NCBI RefSeq assembly: GCF_052857255.1
Contig: NC_135497.1
Location: 111,178,880 to 111,242,879, forward strand
Length of the DNA: 64,000 nt
Direction of reading: 5' to 3'
From: Amblyomma americanum
Taxonomy: Eukaryota > Arthropoda > Arachnida > Ixodida > Ixodidae
In this document: one piece after another, positions 47,711-58,549 of the stretch
How the letters are laid out: each line of letters opens with the position of its first letter
How positions within the stretch are numbered: position 1 is the stretch's first letter
The notes under the pieces: model-generated
Told to the model about the DNA's origin: nothing
Database searches by the model: none
What the model saw: the letters and a program-made list of their open reading frames with translations, nothing else
Position numbers and translations under genes: made by a program

Positions 47711-47900
47711 TTCGGTTTCGCCCCTCATATCAATATTAAATAGCCAAAATACAAGCGGAACCAGCGCAGATGCCTTCAGAACGCATGATAATACTGAGAC
47801 AATTTCGAAGACGTACTCATCGGGTTGGACATTCTGGTAACAATCAAATAAATAATCGCTAATTCCTTAGGCTACCGGGTCATGACCAATTAGGCGATCT

Positions 47901-48142
47901 TTTTTTCTTTATGGGAGTCTAACGTCCCAAAGCGACACAGGCTATAAGGAACGCCGGATTGGAGTGCTCAGGATAATTTAGACCACCTGGGGTTCTTCAA
48001 CGTGGACTGACATCGCACAATGCACGGGCTTCTAGAACTTCGCCTTCATCGAAATGCGACCGCCGCGGCTGGGATCGAACCAGCGTCTTTCGGGTCAGCA
48101 CCCGAGCGCCTTAACCACTGAGCCACCGCGGCGGCTTAAATC
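47901..48142 (-). mobile_element. tRNA-derived SINE, main family, with target duplication
   Basis: Minus-strand copy with head GCCGCCGCGGTGGCTCAGTG and B box GGTTCGATCCC. The 10-bp repeat TAGGCGATCT flanks it at 47891-47900 and 48143-48152. It faces the next SINE head to head. Confidence 0.9.
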
Positions 48143-48159
48143 TAGGCGATCTAGATCAT

Positions 48160-48395
48160 AGATCAATTGAGCGGTTATAGTACTGGGCTGCTGACCCGAA
48201 AGACGCGGGTTCGATCCCGGCCGCGGCGGTCGAATTTCGATGGAGGCGAAATTCTAGAGGCCCGTGTACTGTGCGATGTCAGTGCAGGTTAAAAAACCGC
48301 AGGGGGTCGAAATTTCCGGAGCCCTTCACTACGGCGTCTCTCATAGCTTGAGTCGCTTTGGGACGTTAAACCCCCATAAACCAACCAATTTCTTG
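48160..48395 (+). mobile_element. tRNA-derived SINE, main family, head partly lost
   Basis: Only the end of the A-box half survives (GAGCGGTTATAGTACTGGG). The B box GGTTCGATCCC and the full body to GGGACGTTAAACCCCCATAA are present. It lies directly before the (TG)n tract. Confidence 0.88.
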
Positions 48396-48420
48396 TGACG
48401 CGTGCGAAGCGCAAATGCAA

Positions 48421-48824
<404 letters not shown>

Positions 48825-49190
48825 GGGGCGTGAGAGAGAGCGAGAACACTGGAGGCTTCGACCCCCTCACGGGGCCCTAGCGGATCGGAGCGGATCGCGG
48901 CACCATTCGGCGCACCTCCCAGTGGGTGCGCCTCCCAGGACCCCCGCCCCCCGTAAAAGGCATCAGGCACCCACGATTCCCACCAGGAGCCCACGGCGAA
49001 ATCAAGTTCGAAGACGCAATGGGAAGGCGATCAATTTAAAAGTTAAATGTACAACCACTATTGCTAACGCATATTTCTCGCAGCACATCGCATGATCGTC
49101 TGCGCATTAAACAAAAATTCGACCATGGTTATCACGATTAGCCCACTTATGACCACTGCAAGACAAAACCTTTCTCGACGACCTCCAACA
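48825..49190. other. Spacer between microsatellite and LINE
   Basis: A GC-rich segment (48840-49000) with no recognised feature, then AT-rich DNA. At 49140-49195, CACTTATGACCACTGCAAGA resembles the LINE 3' end that follows (CACCCACTGCAGGGCAAAGG), so a second truncated 3' end may be present. Confidence 0.35.
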
Positions 49191-49877
49191 AACGTCCAAG
49201 TGAAATTTCATCACCATCACCATCATCATCAGCCTGACTACACCCACTGCAGGGCAAAGGCCTTTCCCATGTCTTTCCAATTAACCCTGTCCTTTGCCGG
49301 CTGCGGCCGCAGTATCCCCGCAAACTTCCTAACCTCATCCGCCCATCTGACTTTCTGCAGTGCCCTGCTATGCTTGCCTTCTCTTGGAACCCACTCCGTT
49401 ACCCTTAAGGACCAGCGGTTATCTTGCCTTCGCATTACATGCCCTGCCCAAGCCCATTTCTTTCTCTTGATTTGGACTAGGATGTCATTAACCCGTGTTT
49501 GTTCCCTCACCCACTCTGCCCGCTTCCGGTCTCTTAATGTTACACCTATCATTCTTATTTACATGGCTCGCTCCGTTGTCCTTAACTTGAGCGGAACCAT
49601 TTTCGTTAGCCTCCCCGTTTCTGCCCCGTATGTGAGTACAGGTAAGATACAGCTGTTGTACACTTTTCTCTTCAGGGATACTGGTAGCCTGCTATTCATG
49701 ATCTGAGAGAACCTGCCATATGCGCTCCACCCCATTCTTATTCTTCTAGTTATTTCCCTCTCATGATCCGGATCAGCTGTCACTACGTATTCTTTTACCA
49801 CTTCCAGCACTTCGTTGCCAATTGTGAACTGCTGTTCCCTTGATAGACTGTTGAACATTACTTTTGTTTTACTGCAT

Positions 49878-49881
<4 letters not shown>

Positions 49882-49976
<95 letters not shown>
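49882..49976. repeat. (AAT)n microsatellite, the SINE tail
   Basis: About 31 AAT units at the 3' end of the nested minus-strand SINE. The long N/Y open frames here are artefacts. Confidence 0.97.
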
Positions 49977-50283
49977 TGGTTTTGGGGAAAAGGAAATGGT
50001 GCAGTATCTGTCTCATATATCGTTGGATACCTGAACCGCGCCGTAAGGGAAGGGATAAAGGAGGGAGTGAAAGAAGAAAGGAAGAAAGAGGTGCCGTAGT
50101 GGAGGGCTCCGGAATAATTTCGACCACCTGGGGATCGTTAACGTGCACTGACATCGCAGAGCACACGGGCGCCTTAGCGTTTTGCCTCCATAAAAACGCA
50201 GCCGCCGCGGTCTGGTTCGAGCCCGGAAACTTCGGATCAGTTGCCGAGCGCCCTAACCACTGAGCCACCGCGGCGGGTGTTTC
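49884..50283 (-). mobile_element. SINE with (TTA)n tail, nested in the RTE-like LINE
   Basis: Minus-strand head at about 50277 (CCGCCGCGGTGGCTCAGTGG). The body differs from the main family: after GGAGCCCTCCACTACGGCAC it continues into a pyrimidine-rich segment and CCCCAAAACCA, then an ATT tail (49884-49976). The 12-bp duplication CTGCATGTTAAT lies at 49872-49883 and 50284-50295. This variant closely resembles the tick tRNA-SINE with a TTA tail, from memory. Confidence 0.93.
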
Positions 50284-50995
50284 CTGCATGTTAATTTTTT
50301 CTGCATGTTAATTTTTAGACCCACCGTACTGCTTTGTCTGTCTAACTCATTGATCACGATTTGCAGTTCGTCTCCTGAGTGACTCAGCAAGGCAATGTCA
50401 TCAGCGAATCGCAGATTATTTAGGTATTCTCCATTAACTCTTATCCCCAACTGTTCCCAATTCAGGCCTCAGAATACCTCCTGTAAACCGGCGGTGAATA
50501 GCATTGGCGAGTTCGTGTCTCCTTGGCTGACGCCCTTCCTTATAAGAATTTTATTGCTGACTTTATGAAGGACTGTGGTAGCTGTACAGTTCCTATATAT
50601 ATCTTCCAGTATTTTGACATAAGGCTCATCTACACCCTGATTCCGCAATGCCTGTATGACTGCTGAGGTTTCCACTGAGTCAAATGCTTTTTCATAATCA
50701 ATGAAGGCTATATATAGGGGTTGGTTATATTCTACGCATTTCTCTATCATATGATTGATAGTGTGAATATGATCCATTGTAGAATATCCTTTACGAAAGC
50801 CTGCCTGATCATTTGGTTGTTTAAAGTCTAAGGTTGCCCTGACCCTATTAGCGATTACCTTAGTAAATACCTTGTAGGCAACGGACAGTAAGCTTATCGG
50901 TCTGTAATTTTTCAAGTCTTTGGCGTCTCCTTTCTTATGAATTAAGATTATATTATATAAAACACCATTAGTTTGCAGATTTCTAAATCTGATGG

Positions 50996-52499
50996 GATGC
51001 GCTCTTACAATATAACTGCGTGTGAACTTGCTCGCTTCAAGGGCGAGTGGAGAACGTAACGAAATCATCTGATTGATGGCCTCCAAAGCAGAACGAATGT
51101 CATGGATCAAAAAACGATGGTCTGAGGTGGCCAAAATTCGGGTGGTTACCGACTGCTGCTACATCCGCGGTCAGTAACTTAAACAGCATGCAAGTCGCAA
51201 ATTTCGAGAGTATTGATAAATGATGGCGAAGTGAAAATGATTGAAATGAAAATGATTGGAAATGATGGCGACCAGCATAATGCGCCTCAAACTTCTACAC
51301 TTACCCGATTTACACGTCACAGCCCTTTGCTATGCACAGAGGTAGACCGTAATCATCGTGTTTCAGAATATTTCGTTGTTTTTCTTCGCGACTAGTTATT
51401 ACAGCCGACGCTCTCTATGCACACTTTTGGCCGGAGACCAGTGTCCATATTAACGAGGCAGGACTGCATTTCGGTTCACTTGGCATCTTTTTCGTGTTTC
51501 ACCAGCCTCATCATCATAACCCCAGCTATCCAGGTAGCACCGAACATTATAATAATATTATAAAATTGTTCTGTAACTTGTCCAAACGTTATATGTTACG
51601 TCGGAATGATAGGCTAATGTTAAAACTGTTAAAAATAACCTTATTATGGTGAACATTAGCTTAAAGTTAAAACTGAACGTTATGCCGTTACTTTGTTCTA
51701 AATATTATTTTAATCTTCAAAACAAACATAATTTAAAGCAACATTTTGTTATTATAACGCTCAAGCTATAACCCTAAACAACATTGCCAATATTCTCAAG
51801 CACTGTCTCTGAACATTTCCCACTGTTTGTGCAGGAATGATGTTTTTCAGCTAGCAGAACTTCGTACTTAACATATGGGTCATTCCATGCCAAACGTACC
51901 AGAGTTCGCGCTCGACCCCGTCCGATCTTTTCGATAAAATTTGTGGCTCTTTATTCAAGCGGCTAAAGTAATTACCCTTAATAACTTTGGCGAAAAAAAA
52001 TTCCTGGTCATGTGACAGCCCTTCGAATTTCTCAAGAGGACTGCGAAAGTTCGTTTCACGAAAAAATTTACAAAAAATAAAATATTTTACTCTTGCGCTT
52101 GAAAAGTTTTTAGAGATAATGAATATGCACTGTGGGTTTTAATCGCACTGCCAAAAAATTTCTAGGGCAAAGTTTTTGTGTTGCTTCATGTCATTATTTT
52201 TCTCCAAAAAACAGCGTTTTTGCAATTTTTTAAAACTTTTTCGCTAAATTGGCGAGCAATATCACATGTTTCGCCGCTTCTCTATAATGTATAGTATCTC
52301 ATTAAATGGCTTAAAGTATGATATAACACAGTATATTCCAGAAAAAAATGTCGAACTTCAATAAAAGTGTTCTGTGCAGCGTTTCCGGGAATAAATTTAC
52401 TACAAAGGCGTCCTTAGTAAAAATTAAATTGTAGCTCAATTGATGGCTAGTTGCATTGAAATTTTGCGCAGGGTTTATTTATAGGAGCCTTTCTTTTTT
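50996..52499. other. AT-rich region, no gene seen
   Basis: Mostly A/T-rich unique DNA. GGGTCATTCCATGCCAAACG at 51888-51907 resembles termini of arthropod DNA transposons I have seen, but I find no inverse partner in the window. Confidence 0.4.
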
Positions 52500-52681
52500 A
52501 AGCGAGAAAAAAGACTTTGAAATTCAGCGCTGCACCCCGATTCATGGTTGCCCCGTACCGCCACTGCACTGAAGAGCACGGCCGTGGCGCCGCTCACATT
52601 TCTATGCTGGGCCAGGATCGAACACGCTTCTGTAGGGTCAGGAACAGAGCACCATAACCACTCAGCCAACGCGGCGGCTAG
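52500..52681 (-). mobile_element. tRNA-headed SINE variant
   Basis: Minus-strand head GCCGCCGCGTTGGCTGAGTG with A box GGTTATGGTGC and a diverged B box (GTGTTCGATCC). The body differs from the main family after the head and is not recognised. Confidence 0.65.
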
Positions 52682-54565
52682 TGGAAAGAGAAAAGATGTG
52701 GTGGCCTATATATCTCCATCAGCTATTAACAGTATGAGCTCCTTAAATATAGTTAGCGCCACTGATTTTCTGTACTATCAGAGGGAGTTTCATCATTGAT
52801 TTTATCAATCCTGATGGGATACTAGTGAGGTCATGTCATACATTCTTGACAACGCGAGGCGACTGGATGTTGAAGCGGTAGCAATGAATGCTACAATGAA
52901 AACGAGCTGTTATATATAGCCAATGAATGCTCTTTGCTTCGTGGCGTATGCCAGCGGCACACGCGCAGCATAGCACGCTGCGTCGCGAGGAGCATAGCCT
53001 CACGCAGTTCCAGTTTAATGTACGGTCTAAATTACGCTTATAGCGGGAGAATAACTGAAATATGGTGGCTCACCTCCATGACGATTTTCGAAGGGCGCAG
53101 ACTGACTTGCTTGCATGGGTTCTTGTGTTGTCTCCATAACCACTGCCGAAGTCACGGAGTATAGCCGATGTCTTGCGTACAGTGCACAGCCTACTAAGTC
53201 ACCTTGCTGCCGCTAGCACAACACCGCTCTTGCGCCGCCTAGCGATCGGCCCATGTAGCAGTGGTGGCGACAGAATTCAGTTTCCCTTTCATGCGTACTG
53301 GGCCACTGCGATTAAGCCATCGCGACAGCAGTCATGGCGCCGTGGGCCGATTTTGATTTTCCAGCCGGCTAACACACAGGCTTCGTTGACGAGACAGAGC
53401 CCCCGGGATTTGCATGCAACAGTTGTCGTGCATTGTAGTGCCTGACTCCCTCGTTTCCCCTTGCTCCTTAGCTGTGTTAAGTTGTGGTGGATAACAATTG
53501 GCGGGTCTGGTCTTTCAAAGCTACGTTACTTTTTTTAGCAAAACCGGCACATATGTTGTTTAAGCGTTTAACGAACTCTTCCTTACCGTAGGAGAAATGG
53601 CCGTATTTTTTTTGTTCTAAGAACGCTAAGGTTTTAAATTGAAAGCAATACATCAAAATGAAGCCAATTAAACAGTTTTTAATAGTGTGAACTTCGTTAA
53701 AGTGTTGCATGTCTTGTCATCAAATTTTATTTGCGAAATAAAGGTTTTTAGATAAAATTTGATCAAAACTTCCAAACATATATCTAAATAAAAAACTTTG
53801 GAATATAGAAAATGTCTGCCTGTCTAATAGAAAATACTTGAGAAGGCATCAGAGCTCTGGCTCATACAGCTTTTCGGCTAGAAAACAATCCCTTTGGGCC
53901 CTACAGTTTGGCGCGCCATTTTGCGAATCCATCGCAGCCCAGGTGGTATCAAATCCTGACAAATGATGTGGAAACCCTAGAGATTAGGAAAATAACGTCG
54001 GTAACAGCGATCCCCCTTCTCAAAACGGCAGCTTGTTTGAGCAAAGCGGTCCCAAATAACAAACTGACAAAAGCGCCGCCACCGATGTTCCGGGCCGGCT
54101 CCTCAGGTCTTCCTTCCTCGCCCTATGAGCTAGTGGGATGCTTGAGGCAGCGTTCTCAGAGTCACTGCAACCCAAATGGCTGACAAAATAAAATCGTGGA
54201 CAGGGCTGAATCACGAGATTTGTCGCTTTTGAAGGCGCGTGCCACACTGGTGGAGCCAGCCATTATACCTGCGTCCACGCTCGGCTGTTCTCACGAGCGT
54301 TTCATAAATTATCGCTACGCGGAATGAAGATAAACTAAAGAGAAAATGGAACTAGTCTTCTAGCTTCAAGTCAGATTGCGGAGCATGTTCAATAACGGCG
54401 TCTAAGCGTTTGAAATTAGCATTCGCATCTCTTGTAAGCGGGCTAGCGAAGCTCAATAGGCGCGGGATAGGTAAATGGTTATGGTATTAAAAAATGTTAT
54501 TCCAAAGGTAATTTGTAACGTTTTCATACGTTGTAAAAAGGACATTGACAGCAATGTATTAGTGT
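52682..54565. other. Unassigned region
   Basis: No recognised gene. Frames at 53173-53445 and 53908-54183 are short and without domains. Confidence 0.4.
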
Positions 54566-54569
54566 TTGA

Positions 54570-54760
54570 CCAAAACAAATAGTAGCATTGTTGTAACGTC
54601 TCGGTGCAGCCTGAGTGTGTCCACTGCAAAACAAATGCCTTTTTCCGCTGATATCCAATTAACCGTATCCTGCGACTGCTGCCGCCACACTCTCCACACA
54701 ACTTCGCTCTTTCGCATAAAGAACACCAACATTTCTTCGCGAGATTTTAACAAACCTGTG
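54570..54760 (-). mobile_element. RTE-like LINE 3' remnant
   Basis: The minus-strand frame at about 54753-54600 reads SEVVWRVWRQQSQDTVNWIS and EKGICFAVDT. This is a diverged version of the tail WADEVRKFAG...KDRVNWKDMGKAF of the LINE at 49.2 kb. Nothing upstream survives. Confidence 0.5.
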
Positions 54761-54831
54761 CTGTGTGGTGCTTATTATAGCGTCCTTTGTACTGCGCGTT
54801 ATACTTTTAAGTATATTAGTTGATGAATTTA

Positions 54832-54889
54832 GGCAAGAGTATTGGTCGGGTATGGCAAGAGTGTTGGTCGGGTAGTGTCGGTCGGGTAT
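54832..54889 (+). repeat. Short tandem repeat, unit about 21 bp
   Basis: Two full units GGCAAGAGT(A/G)TTGGTCGGGTA(T) and a third partial unit (GTGTCGGTCGGGTAT). Confidence 0.85.
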
Positions 54890-56068
54890 CTTCACTGATA
54901 GAAATTCCGTAGCCCTTCAGCTTGAAACATTGCTTCACAATACGGACCTTATCACTATAACCGAGCAGTTTCAAGAGTAATAGCCTGTTTTTTGTAGCGT
55001 CATCTTCGTTCCGTCTACCAAGTCGATAGATCCTTTCGGTTGGGGAAATGTTAGATCCTAGCATACCCTGAAAATGATTTGCGTAGTAAATTAATATGGT
55101 ACGGGCCGATGATGAAATTGAATTCCTCAGCCAGAACGCACCTCAAATTCTAGGCGTTCTTCACGTCAAATCACAAAATTTAGTAATGCACCGATTGGCT
55201 GAAATTGCTAAAAATGCTCCCGCATTTAGTTTTCATCCGTCGTCTGACCTATCTGACTAAAAACAATGCATGTAGATTTACTTCTTTTTTATTTTTATTC
55301 ATTTCGTTTGAACAATTAGAAAAGGAAACAACAGATAAACAAGGCGTTGCCATTAATAGAATTAGCGAAAAGCTGCTTTCAGTACCTTAATTCTCCCTAA
55401 GAAAAAGTAGCGTCGACGCCCGTAATCCCCTTTCGGCTATTTACCGAATACTGTGCGGGAACCACTCAGAGATAGCTTAGTGCCTGTCATTCTCATTTGT
55501 ATCACTGATATTTCGGCAATTACGTATCTTCTCACACGCGGCGGTTCGCAGGTGGGTCGGTCGTCTACCGTGAAATAAATGGCGAAAGCTTCCCTTGCGT
55601 CATAAAAATTCATCATCGTCATCATATAAACAATGAAACAGGCTTCCATTCACCGCAAAGTGCTTAGGCTCATAGTATACCTCTGTCATCAAGAACGGCA
55701 CATGCAGTGAGCACTTTGCAAAAACGGTACACATGCGTCCGTGAAAAGAGAACAGAAGGTGAATATCTGCAGGCGAATAGTTCCTGGTGAGGAAAGTAGA
55801 TGGCGCCATCCTTGTTTTGCCATCGTCATGCTGATTGTGCTGACGACAAAGGCGTGTAGACCTTTCCACATCTGCCTTTTTGGGCGCAGCCACGTTTCCA
55901 CTGGGCTGTGCCAGCGTCGTTATTGTGACTGGCGCATTTCATACAGACATCTACTGCGCATGCGCAGCATAGTCCAACACGCTCGCACGCTCAATCATTC
56001 TGTAAGCAGTGAAAAGGTCTGTAAGATATCACGTTCTATGCGCCAGAGCATGAAACAACTCCCTCCCG
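54890..56068. other. Unassigned AT-rich region
   Basis: No recognised gene or repeat. Overlapping frames at 55600-55901 on the minus strand lack domains. Confidence 0.4.
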
Positions 56069-56083
56069 CCGCTCGTGATTCGC

Positions 56084-56318
56084 GTGGTGGTTTGTGGGGG
56101 TTTAACGTCCCAAAGCGACTCAGGCTTTGAGGGACGCCGCAGTGGAGGGCTCCGGAAATTTCGACCACCTGGGGTTCTTTTACGTGCACGGACATCGCAC
56201 AGCACACGGGCCTCTAGAATTTCGCCTTCATCGAAATTCGACCGCCGCGGCCGGGATCGAACCCGCGCCTTACGGGCCAGCAGCCGAGCGCTATAACCAC
56301 TGAGCTACCGCGGCGGCT
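56084..56318 (-). mobile_element. tRNA-derived SINE, main family (first of an adjacent pair)
   Basis: Minus-strand copy with head GCCGCCGCGGTAGCTCAGTG, B box GGTTCGATCCC and full body. The 15-bp duplication CCGCTCGTGATTCGC flanks it at 56069-56083 and 56319-56333. Confidence 0.93.
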
Positions 56319-56340
56319 CCGCTCGTGATTCGCCACGTAA

Positions 56341-56579
56341 TATTTTGGTTTGGTTTATGGGGTTTAACGTCCCAAAGTGACTCAGGCGATGAGAGACGCC
56401 GTAGTGAAGGGCTCCGGATATTTCGACCGCCTGGGGTTCTTTTACGTGCACTGACATCGCACAGTACACGGGCCTCTAGAATTTCGCCTTCATCGAAATT
56501 CGACCGCCGCGGCCGAGATCGAGCCCGCGTGTTTCGGGCCGGCAGCCGAGCGCCATAACAACTCAGCCACCGCGGCGGC
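56341..56579 (-). mobile_element. tRNA-derived SINE, main family (second of an adjacent pair)
   Basis: Minus-strand copy with head CCGCCGCGGTGGCTGAGTTG and full body. The 11-bp duplication TCGCCACGTAA lies at 56330-56340 and 56580-56590. Its target shares TCGC with the right duplication of the preceding SINE. Confidence 0.93.
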
Positions 56580-56854
56580 TCGCCACGTAAAAGTAATGCT
56601 GCGTTCATATTAGAAAAAATTCAGGTGGGGGGGGCTCTTTGTTTACCTAAAGTGCGGTGAGGCGAAAGCCTTTAGCGCGGTGTTGATGCTTGTGTCACTG
56701 ATGTGTGGTTAAGATGTTAATTAAGTACACAGTTGTTTGTGAATCTTAAATGCTGGAGACACTGGAGGGCGTTTGGGAGGCATCTGTCTGATGCGACGCC
56801 TTTCCGCAAACACTCTCCAGCGTCTACGAGGAGACCTACATATGCGTTGGCAGG

Positions 56855-57022
56855 AAAAAGCGTAGTCGTTAGCACGCTCGGCTGCGGAACGGAAGGATAG
56901 TGGTTCGAATCCCATCGTTCACAAATATATTTTTCTTATCGAGTTGCTGAAAAGCGTAACGAATGTACGGACGGACAGACACGGTCGCGAGCATGAGCCA
57001 TTAAAGGCTTTCGCCTTAATAT
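56855..57022 (+). mobile_element. tRNA-headed SINE, another family
   Basis: The head includes GTAGTCGTTAGCACGCTCGG and B box GGTTCGAATCCC (56903-56914). The body ends at CCATTAAAGGCTTTCGCCTT. The inverse of that end, GGCGAAAGCCTTTA, occurs at 56661-56674, suggesting a second fragment in opposite orientation or a terminal inverted repeat. Confidence 0.6.
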
Positions 57023-57392
57023 GCGCGCACGCCATGGAACTCGCGTACAGGCGCTGACAAAAAGAAGACCGAGAAAGTTAAAAATGGATCACCAGGATAT
57101 TTTACCAAACAATTAGTGGAAACAACAGCACTAAAAGAAAGCCTACGTTGGGAAACTCGCACACCGCAGAAAGAAATCTGCGACTGAAATTATTTCGTGG
57201 TACGTTGACAATGCAACTCAACATGCACAGTCTAAATTGTGTAATTCGGTGTTTTGATCCTCAGCCCAAAAAACATATTACAATTGCTTCGCTGTCGCAT
57301 ATAAGTTATCTTTTTTTCTTTTTTTTTTTACAAAACATGATTAGAGACGAACTGATCACCTCCGGCAGCTGTTGACGTGCGCACGTGGGAAA
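57023..57392. other. Spacer
   Basis: AT-rich DNA with a poly-T tract (57309-57330) before the small open frame. Nothing else is seen. Confidence 0.4.
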
Positions 57393-57614
57393 ATGAATCA
57401 CTTAATTGTGACCGCGCTGCGATTGGCCTTTCTGCTGCTCACTGTACTTGTGCGGGGGTTTGAAAATTGTTTTCTTGTCAATTCGCACCCACACTGTATC
57501 GAATGTCACTGTACTGTGCAAGGAAATAAATCATTCCGTTATATTTACACTGTTTCGCGAAAAGGCAAAAGCTCAAGTGACACAGTGCGACTTTCAACGA
57601 TATCGCATTTGTAA
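57393..57614 (+). CDS. Possible small secreted cysteine-containing peptide
   Basis: The frame from the ATG at 57393 (A at -3) encodes 73 residues. Residues 1-22 look like a signal peptide (MNHLIVTALRLAFLLLTVLV), with cleavage expected near RG|FEN. The mature part has four cysteines at about 26, 35, 38 and 40 (CFLVNSHPHCIECHC), and the rest is basic and serine-rich. Ticks secrete many small cysteine-rich salivary proteins, but I cannot match this to a family. An even cysteine count allows disulfides. There is no supporting repeat or neighbour. The frame is short enough to be chance. Confidence 0.22.
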   Translation: MNHLIVTALRLAFLLLTVLVRGFENCFLVNSHPHCIECHCTVQGNKSFRYIYTVSRKGKSSSDTVRLSTISHL

Positions 57615-58212
57615 CTGCCGAATGTCCCAATATGCACAAATGCTGCAGCCATACGGACGTACACTCCCTATACGCGAAAAAAAAAAGAAAGAACCTGTTA
57701 GATTCACTAGATGGCATAGCAAGCTACTGACAGTTAGTGTTCCTGTATCTGAGAGTTAAACTGAGAGAGAAAGGTGTGTGTTTCTGCCACGAACAGTAGC
57801 CCACAACCCCGTATCCACTAGGGGGGTGCGGGGGCTGCTGTACGCACCGGGTGCCGCGCTGAGGTGGGGGGTGCCCAGCTACAGTGCGGTGATGTGGATG
57901 TTGTTGCGCTTGTCACTTACGGCGGCTTCGTGTTTGAGATGTTGCAAGTAGCGATGAAAACGCGCTTGCGCCTCATTTACTCGCGATTTGCAATCAGAAT
58001 GTGGCTCACGTGGTACCGAAAGGTGGTCGGCAGCAGCATGGAGGAAAAGGGGGTGTGGGGATGTAAGGTGAGAGTTTATTTATTTATTTCTTTTCTGTAT
58101 TCTCAAGGCGTGGAGGCATTACAGAGAGGAGTATACAGACCGGAGTATTGCGTATCAATACATGCGTTGTCACATACCCGGCACAGCGCACACTTTCGTT
58201 CATGATGGCTGT
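57615..58212. other. Unassigned spacer
   Basis: No gene recognised. Confidence 0.4.
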
Positions 58213-58250
58213 AGCCGAGCGCCATAACCCACTGAGCCACCGCGGCGGCC
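58213..58250 (-). mobile_element. SINE head fragment, main family
   Basis: Only GCCGCCGCGGTGGCTCAGTG and the following GGTTATGGCGCTCGG region are present. The body is absent. Confidence 0.7.
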
Positions 58251-58549
58251 GATGGCATGAGGCTACATCGACCCTTCATGCACGATGCGCTCATAAACAC
58301 GCTTTCTTCTCCTGTGCATGGAAGCCAACCAGCGGCGATGCTTGATTTCCATGACGCCATAAAGAGTAGGCTAACACTAAGAAGTGTGAAAAGAGGTAAT
58401 ATAAAAACAGGGATGAGCTGAGAATAGTGTTTCGGGGGCCTTGTAACGGACTTGACAGTAAGACGTGTGGAAGCGAGGTGTTAGACACACGTGAGCGACT
58501 AGGAATACTGCTACAAGTTTAAATGTTTCATTTTACAGCTATAGCTGTT

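Larger units (their letters stand above)
49191..50995 (-). mobile_element. 5'-truncated RTE-like LINE broken by a SINE
   Basis: On the minus strand, coding starts near 50990 (ILIHKKGDAKDLKNYRPISL). It continues through RT motifs: DQAGFRKGYSTMDHI, FIDYEKAFDSVE and ILIRKGVSQGDTNSPMLF at 50469-50990, then LNNLRFADDIALLSHSGDE at 50360-50430. The frame is broken by a SINE at 49884-50283 and resumes at 49858 (QFTIGNEVLEVV). The conserved tail follows: PVLTYGAETGRLTK, WAWAGHVMRRQDNRW and WADEVRKFAGILRPQPAKDR. The endonuclease is missing, which fits 5' truncation. Apart from the SINE and small frameshifts, the RT catalytic motif FADD is intact in sequence. Clade from recall. Confidence 0.88.

Noticed and set aside
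49815..50289. Asparagine- or tyrosine-rich frames
   Set aside because: Translation of the AAT tail of the nested SINE.
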